DNA of 9,649 bases from contig CAXPJI010000028.1 in the NCBI GenBank assembly GCA_964217345.1, positions 1-9,649 on the forward strand, written 5' to 3'. The notes beneath the pieces were generated by a model. That model did not search any database. It had not been told where the DNA came from and was given only the letters and a program-made list of their open reading frames with translations. Source of the DNA: UBA3478 sp964217345. GTDB lineage: Bacteria > Bacteroidota > Bacteroidia > Flavobacteriales > Flavobacteriaceae. This document shows, piece by piece, positions 5,806-9,649 of the stretch. Position 1 is the first letter of the stretch. Each line of letters starts with the position of its first letter. The position numbers and the translations under genes were made by a program.

Positions 5806-7168
5806 AATCAGCCCCTCTACGCTCTTCAAATTCAGCTCTTGCCTTAGCGATAATCTTTGGATTTTTAAAAAGCTTAGCTCCACTAAGTGCTAATGTTTTG
5901 GCTGCTACCGCCATACCTTTTAATCCAATACTAGTGCCACCAGCAGCAACGGCTTGCCATGAATGTGCTGAGGTGCCAGGAACCCATGTGGCGGTTCCAA
6001 AACCTACCGTAGGAACGACAAAACTAACGTCACCAACATCGGTTGAGCCGTAAGCTCTAGAAGCCTCCTGGTACGGAGCAACCTCTTTAGCAACACGCTC
6101 GTCTAGCGGACGATTTAAACTCTCAGAGATCTTTTCAGCAAAAGCGCGTTCTTCTGAGGTGTAAGTGTATCCTCCCACAGTTGATAGGCTTTCATGTACT
6201 AGGGTTTGCAGTGTTTGATTAGGTAATAATTCGTGAACCCCATTTACGATTTCATAGCTCATTGTAGTCTCTGTTCCTTTTGCAGCTCCTTCGGCAGCTA
6301 GAATGATACGATCGAATACATTTTGAACTACCTCTCTGGAGGGGTGTCTTGAATAGTAATAGACCTCTGCGAAGTCAGGAACTACATTGGGAGCCTTTCC
6401 TCCGTCAGTGATTACATAGTGAATTCGTGTTTCTTGAGGGACGTGCTCACGCATCATATTCACCATGTAATTCATAGCTTCAACAGCATCAAGTGCTGAA
6501 CGACCTCTTTCTGGGGCTCCGGCGGCATGTGCTGAAACTCCGTTAAATCTAAATTTCCCCGAAATATTAGCTAGTGCAGCAGCTTCATTTGCTTGGTTAG
6601 CGGCTCCTGGATGCCAGTGTAAAACCACATCGACGTCATCGAAAAGCCCGGCGCGTGACATGTAAACCTTTGCTCCACCTCCTTCTTCGGCGGGGGTTCC
6701 ATAGAATCGAATACGGCCTTCGGTTTTGGTTTTTATTAGCCAATCTTTAAGGGCAACCGCGGCAGCAAGTGATGCGGTTCCGAATAAATGGTGACCACAT
6801 CCGTGTCCACCAATAGCATTAGCACTTTCTTTAAAGGGCACTGCTTTTTGAGAAAGACCAGGGAGCGCGTCGAACTCACCGAGAATACCAATCACAGGGC
6901 CATTGGTTCCATATTCAGCAACGAAAGCGGTAGGAATTTCAGCTACACCAGTAGTAATAGAAAAACCTTCACTTTCTAATCTTGCCTTAAGTAGATTGCT
7001 TGATTGATATTCTTGGTAACCCATTTCAGCTAAGTCCCAAATTTCAAGAGCAATGCTTTCGTAGTCACTCAAATTGGTTTCTATGGATTCAAAAACTTGA
7101 GAGGTCTTTTGTGCAATGGCAAAACTACTCAGTAGAAGTGTTGCGATGGTCAATTTAAGTTTTGTCAT
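5750..7168 (-). CDS. Exported M20-family amidohydrolase (AbgB / M20D-like metallopeptidase)
   Basis: This 472-residue protein has a Sec signal peptide (MTKLKLTIATLLLSSFAIA, cleavage before Gln20), so it should act in the periplasm. It is a zinc-type M20 hydrolase with ILGEFDALPGL (95-105), HGCGHH (122-127, metal-ligand Cys/His), the PAEEGGG segment (159-165, catalytic Glu and metal ligand), LHWHPG (183-188), and His402 in TSAHSW. The inserted dimerisation domain carries FNGVSAHAAGAPERGRSALD (208-227). The layout and length fit the p-aminobenzoyl-glutamate hydrolase subunit B/M20D group, which cleaves amide bonds of acyl-amino acids or related compounds; the substrate cannot be told from sequence. 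It lies 44 bp downstream of xerD on the same strand, and its 3' end overlaps the acyltransferase gene by 56 bp. No Shine-Dalgarno precedes the ATG, and the gap holds only a poor (6/8) promoter-like TACCTTAA. Confidence 0.85.
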   Translation of the reverse strand: MTKLKLTIATLLLSSFAIAQKTSQVFESIETNLSDYESIALEIWDLAEMGYQEYQSSNLLKARLESEGFSITTGVAEIPTAFVAEYGTNGPVIGILGEFDALPGLSQKAVPFKESANAIGGHGCGHHLFGTASLAAAVALKDWLIKTKTEGRIRFYGTPAEEGGGAKVYMSRAGLFDDVDVVLHWHPGAANQANEAAALANISGKFRFNGVSAHAAGAPERGRSALDAVEAMNYMVNMMREHVPQETRIHYVITDGGKAPNVVPDFAEVYYYSRHPSREVVQNVFDRIILAAEGAAKGTETTMSYEIVNGVHELLPNQTLQTLVHESLSTVGGYTYTSEERAFAEKISESLNRPLDERVAKEVAPYQEASRAYGSTDVGDVSFVVPTVGFGTATWVPGTSAHSWQAVAAGGTSIGLKGMAVAAKTLALSGAKLFKNPKIIAKARAEFEERRGADFNYRPLLGNRPPALDYRN

Positions 7169-7212
7169 GTGTTGAGATTTAATAGGGTTTAAGGTAATGA
7201 GAAATTTCAGGT

Positions 7213-8112
7213 TTAGAAATCAGAACGGGGATGAAGTTTTTCTATGGTATCCCGGAGTTTTTCAACCGAACTATGTAGGTATATTTCAGTAGTCGTTATG
7301 CTTTCATGACCCAACATTAATTGAATGGCGCGCAAATCGGCTCCGTTTTCTAATAGGTGAGTAGCAAAGCAATGCCTGAAGGTATGCGGACTAATCTCTT
7401 TTTTAATTCTGGTTTTTTCTACAATCTGCTTGGTAAGGGTAAAAATCATGGCTCGTGTAAGCGATCTTCCGCGTCGGTTTAAGAATAAAACATCCTCATA
7501 TAGGGGTTGAGGTTGATATTCTGATACGCGATTTTCAAGATATCCTTCTAATCGTTTTATAGAGTAAGGACCGATCGGCACTAATCGTGTTTTCTGTCCC
7601 TTTCCGATCACTCGAATGAATCCTTCATTCAAAAACAAGTCAGAGAGACGTAATTGAAGAATTTCGGATACTCGAAGACCACAAGCATAGAGCATTTCGA
7701 AAATGGCGAGGTTGCGACTACCCTGTGGGTGTGATAAGTCAATGGCACCCAAGAATTCCTGAACCTCAGCTTCGGTTAAAAAGACCGGGATTTTTCTTGA
7801 AAGTTTAGGAGCCTCAATTTGTTCAGCAGGATTTACTTCGAGATATTTTTCGGCCGTTAAATAACCAAAAAAGCCTTTCATAGAGGATACTAATCGTGCT
7901 AGCGATCTCTCGCTTAAGGCTACGGATAGTGATCCCATCGATGCTCTTAAATTCTCTAATTGTGTTAAAGTGGGCCGATCAACCCCGTTGCTTATTAGGG
8001 CTTCTTTTAATCTATTTAAATCGTAGGTGTAACTACTTATCGTGGCTTTACTAGAGCCCCTTTCTAATTTTAAATAGTTGATGTATTCTGCTATGGCCTG
8101 TTCCCAGTTCAC
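7213..8112 (-). CDS. xerD: Site-specific tyrosine recombinase XerD
   Basis: This 299-residue recombinase normally resolves chromosome dimers at the dif site together with FtsK, cutting DNA through a tyrosine. It has the N-terminal SAM-like core-binding domain (about 1-90) and the catalytic domain (about 105-299). The full catalytic set is visible: Arg147 (CGLRVSE), Lys171 (GKGQKTRLVPIG), His243 and Arg246 (SPHTFRHCFATH), His269 (MLGHESI) and nucleophile Tyr278 (EIYLH). Length and motifs are those of a chromosomal Xer protein, with no neighbouring mobile genes or att-like repeats, so a phage integrase is unlikely. The start is GTG at 8112: an in-frame TAG (8122-8124) lies just upstream and no closer ATG exists. 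Only 22 bp separate it from divergent aroQ. XerC versus XerD cannot be fully decided by eye. Confidence 0.88.
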   Translation of the reverse strand: MNWEQAIAEYINYLKLERGSSKATISSYTYDLNRLKEALISNGVDRPTLTQLENLRASMGSLSVALSERSLARLVSSMKGFFGYLTAEKYLEVNPAEQIEAPKLSRKIPVFLTEAEVQEFLGAIDLSHPQGSRNLAIFEMLYACGLRVSEILQLRLSDLFLNEGFIRVIGKGQKTRLVPIGPYSIKRLEGYLENRVSEYQPQPLYEDVLFLNRRGRSLTRAMIFTLTKQIVEKTRIKKEISPHTFRHCFATHLLENGADLRAIQLMLGHESITTTEIYLHSSVEKLRDTIEKLHPRSDF

Positions 8113-8117
8113 GAAAA

Positions 8118-8123
8118 CCTTCT
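8118..8123 (-). promoter_or_regulatory. Shine-Dalgarno-like site for the GTG start of xerD
   Basis: On the minus strand AGAAGG lies 5 bases before the GTG start at 8112. It is the only convincing Shine-Dalgarno-like sequence before a gene in this window, and it supports the GTG start. Confidence 0.4.
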
Positions 8124-8130
8124 ATTTTAG
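8123..8130 (+). promoter_or_regulatory. Possible -7 box of the aroQ promoter
   Basis: TATTTTAG matches TAnnTTTG at 7 of 8 bases and ends 4 bases before the aroQ ATG, so the mRNA would be leaderless or nearly so. Any -33 box would fall inside the xerD coding start; none is clear. Confidence 0.25.
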
Positions 8131-8134
8131 CGTT

Positions 8135-8560
8135 ATGAAGATAGCAGTTATAAATGGTCCGAACCTAAACTTATTGGGTAAAAGAGAGCCTGACATTTAC
8201 GGCTCGACAACCTTTGTGGATTACTTTAAGAAGCTCCAGTCTCGCTATGAGGGCCACGAACTGATTTATTTTCAATCGAATATCGAAGGAGAACTTATCG
8301 ATAAACTTCATGAATGTGGGTTTGATTACGACGGTATTGTCCTTAATGCCGGCGCTTACACCCACACCTCAGTGGGTCTAGGTGATGCCGTGGCAGGAAT
8401 TAATACCCCAGTAATCGAAGTTCACATTTCGAACACTTATGCACGAGAGCCCTTCAGACACCAGTCTTTTATTGCTGCAAAAGCAGCCGGAATAATTATC
8501 GGATGTGGACTAGATAGTTATCGTCTCGCCATTGAGTCGATTCTGTCTAGAGGTGAATAA
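8135..8560 (+). CDS. aroQ: Type II 3-dehydroquinate dehydratase
   Basis: This 141-residue cytoplasmic enzyme converts 3-dehydroquinate to 3-dehydroshikimate, the third step of the shikimate pathway to aromatic amino acids; type II enzymes are dodecamers. The start is the ATG at 8135, where the family motif KIAVINGPNLNLLGKREP begins; a longer frame from 8078 would run into xerD. Active-site features are all present: Arg17 and the lid Tyr22 (EPDIYG), Asn71 (LNAGAYTHTS), His77, the catalytic EVHISN with His97, Arg104 (AREPFRH) and Arg108. Length is typical. It is divergent from xerD (22-bp gap), a neighbourhood I recall from other Bacteroidetes, and its 3' end overlaps the convergent lpdA by 14 bp. 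No Shine-Dalgarno. Confidence 0.95.
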   Translation: MKIAVINGPNLNLLGKREPDIYGSTTFVDYFKKLQSRYEGHELIYFQSNIEGELIDKLHECGFDYDGIVLNAGAYTHTSVGLGDAVAGINTPVIEVHISNTYAREPFRHQSFIAAKAAGIIIGCGLDSYRLAIESILSRGE

Positions 8561-9649
8561 CCTCATCGTAGGCTGCAGCAACGGCTTCCATTACGGCTTC
8601 ACTCATCGTTGGGTGAGGGTGAACCGCTTTAAGGATTTCATGCCCTGTGGTCTCTAGCTTTCTTGCCACTACCGCCTCGGCAATCATATCGGTTACTCCA
8701 GCGCCAATCATATGACAGCCTAACCATTCTCCATACTTAGCATCAAAAATGACTTTTACGAATCCGTCAGAATTACCACTGGCTTTTGCCTTACCGCTCG
8801 CAGAGAAGGGGAATTTACCTACTTTGATATCATACCCTTTTTCTTTAGCCTGCTTCTCTGTCATACCAACAGAGGCAATCTCTGGGCTGCAATAGGTGCA
8901 CCCAGGTATATTACCATAGTCGATCGGTTCAACGTGCATACCTGCTATTTTCTCTACACAAAGAATTCCTTCGGCAGAAGCAACGTGAGCTAATGCTTGC
9001 CCTGGAGTTACATCACCAATCGCGTAGTAACCTGGTATGTTGGTTTGGTAGTATTCATTCACTAAAATCTTGTCGCGGTCTGTGATAATACCTACCTCTT
9101 CAAGGCCAATATTTTCAATGTTTGATTTGATACCGACAGCAGAAAGTACAATGTCTGCTTCAATAACTTGTTCTCCTTTTGCGGTTTTTACGGTAGCCTT
9201 TACACCTGCACCACTAGTATCTACTGAGGTGACTTCAGCAGAAGTTAAGATGTTGATTCCAGCTTTCTTAAAACTGCGCTCCAGCTGTTTTGAAATTTCT
9301 TCGTCTTCAACAGGTACAATATTTGGCTGGTATTCAACCACTGTTACCTCTGTGCCCATGCTATTGTAGAAGTAAGCAAATTCGATTCCGATAGCACCAC
9401 TACCTACAACAACGAGTTTTTTGGGTTGTGAATTTAAAGTCATCGCTTCGCGGTATCCAATAACCTTTACTCCATCTTGAGGTAGGCTAGGTAACTCACG
9501 GCTGCGAGCTCCGGTCGCTATAACAATATTTGTGGCAGAGATGGTTGATACTTTATCAGCGCTGGTCACTTTCACCTGTTTGCCAGGAAGTAAACTCCCG
9601 TAACCATTAATTACCTCGATGTTGTTCTTTTTCATAAGAAATTGAACTC
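8547..9649 (-). CDS. lpdA: Dihydrolipoyl dehydrogenase (E3), missing its N-terminus at the window edge
   Basis: The frame stays open to the right edge, so this is a partial gene; the ATG at 9635 is internal, since the codons before it read VQFL as in family members. About 100 N-terminal residues are absent, including the first FAD motif and the redox-active disulfide CxxxxC. Visible, counting from Met at 9635: IVIATGAR (37-44), the NAD-binding VVGSGAIGIEFAYFY (76-90), the FAD-contacting YYAIGDVTPG (203-212), and the interface domain ending in HPHPTMSEAVMEA (339-351) with the catalytic His341-Glu346 pair. The enzyme reoxidises dihydrolipoamide in pyruvate, 2-oxoglutarate and branched-chain oxoacid dehydrogenase complexes and in glycine cleavage. 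An extra CxxC (Cys246, Cys249) sits in the IPGCTYCSPE segment. No E1/E2 gene is adjacent in view. The stop overlaps aroQ by 14 bp. Confidence 0.92.
   Translation of the reverse strand, partial: VQFLMKKNNIEVINGYGSLLPGKQVKVTSADKVSTISATNIVIATGARSRELPSLPQDGVKVIGYREAMTLNSQPKKLVVVGSGAIGIEFAYFYNSMGTEVTVVEYQPNIVPVEDEEISKQLERSFKKAGINILTSAEVTSVDTSGAGVKATVKTAKGEQVIEADIVLSAVGIKSNIENIGLEEVGIITDRDKILVNEYYQTNIPGYYAIGDVTPGQALAHVASAEGILCVEKIAGMHVEPIDYGNIPGCTYCSPEIASVGMTEKQAKEKGYDIKVGKFPFSASGKAKASGNSDGFVKVIFDAKYGEWLGCHMIGAGVTDMIAEAVVARKLETTGHEILKAVHPHPTMSEAVMEAVAAAYDEVIHL

Noticed and set aside
7169..7212. Separate promoter for the M20 amidohydrolase (TACCTTAA on the minus strand, 7189-7196)
   Set aside because: Only 6 of 8 bases fit the -7 consensus and no -33 box is seen, so it is not called; co-transcription with xerD is equally possible.
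7213..8112. Tyrosine recombinase as a phage or transposon integrase marking a mobile island
   Set aside because: The length and motifs fit chromosomal Xer proteins, neighbours are housekeeping genes, and no att-like direct repeats or tRNA gene are seen.
9070..9369. 99-residue open frame on the plus strand opposite lpdA
   Set aside because: It is antisense to the conserved NAD-binding part of lpdA; low-complexity Ser/Thr/Pro composition and no start context.

Overview
The window is a dense stretch of ordinary housekeeping genes from a member of the Bacteroidetes, most likely a marine or aquatic Flavobacteriales species. The evidence is the presence of two small envelope families that I recognise as DUF6048 and DUF6452, the order RNA methyltransferase / DUF6048 / DUF6452 / rlmD / rocD (which I recall as common in Flavobacteriia), promoter boxes of the Bacteroidetes form TAnnTTTG, a near absence of Shine-Dalgarno sequences, and moderate GC. 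I see no tRNA, rRNA, CRISPR array, insertion sequence, phage gene or plasmid gene.

Layout from left to right: the 3' end of a 23S rRNA guanine methyltransferase (RlmL-like, + strand); a three-gene minus-strand operon rlmD - DUF6452 lipoprotein - DUF6048 exported protein; rocD (ornithine aminotransferase, +); a cyclophilin-type peptidyl-prolyl isomerase lipoprotein (-); a PlsC-like acyltransferase (+); a secreted M20 amidohydrolase and, upstream of it, a XerD-type tyrosine recombinase (both -); aroQ (type II dehydroquinase, +); and most of a dihydrolipoyl dehydrogenase (-), cut by the right edge.

The genes do not form one pathway. They cover rRNA modification (two genes), amino-acid metabolism (rocD, aroQ), central carbon metabolism (lpdA), lipid synthesis (acyltransferase), chromosome-dimer resolution (xerD) and the cell envelope (two lipoproteins, the DUF6048 protein and the exported amidohydrolase). 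The architecture is more striking than the gene content. Strand changes at 7 of 10 gene junctions, all four convergent pairs overlap at their 3' ends (4, 11, 56 and 14 bp), and only about 189 bp (about 2%) of the window is non-coding.

I did not find a hidden new system. The points most worth following are the altered catalytic motifs of the acyltransferase (HX5D and FPQGT), a four-cysteine insertion in ornithine aminotransferase, the coupling of two uncharacterised envelope proteins to rlmD, and the 56-bp antisense coding overlap.
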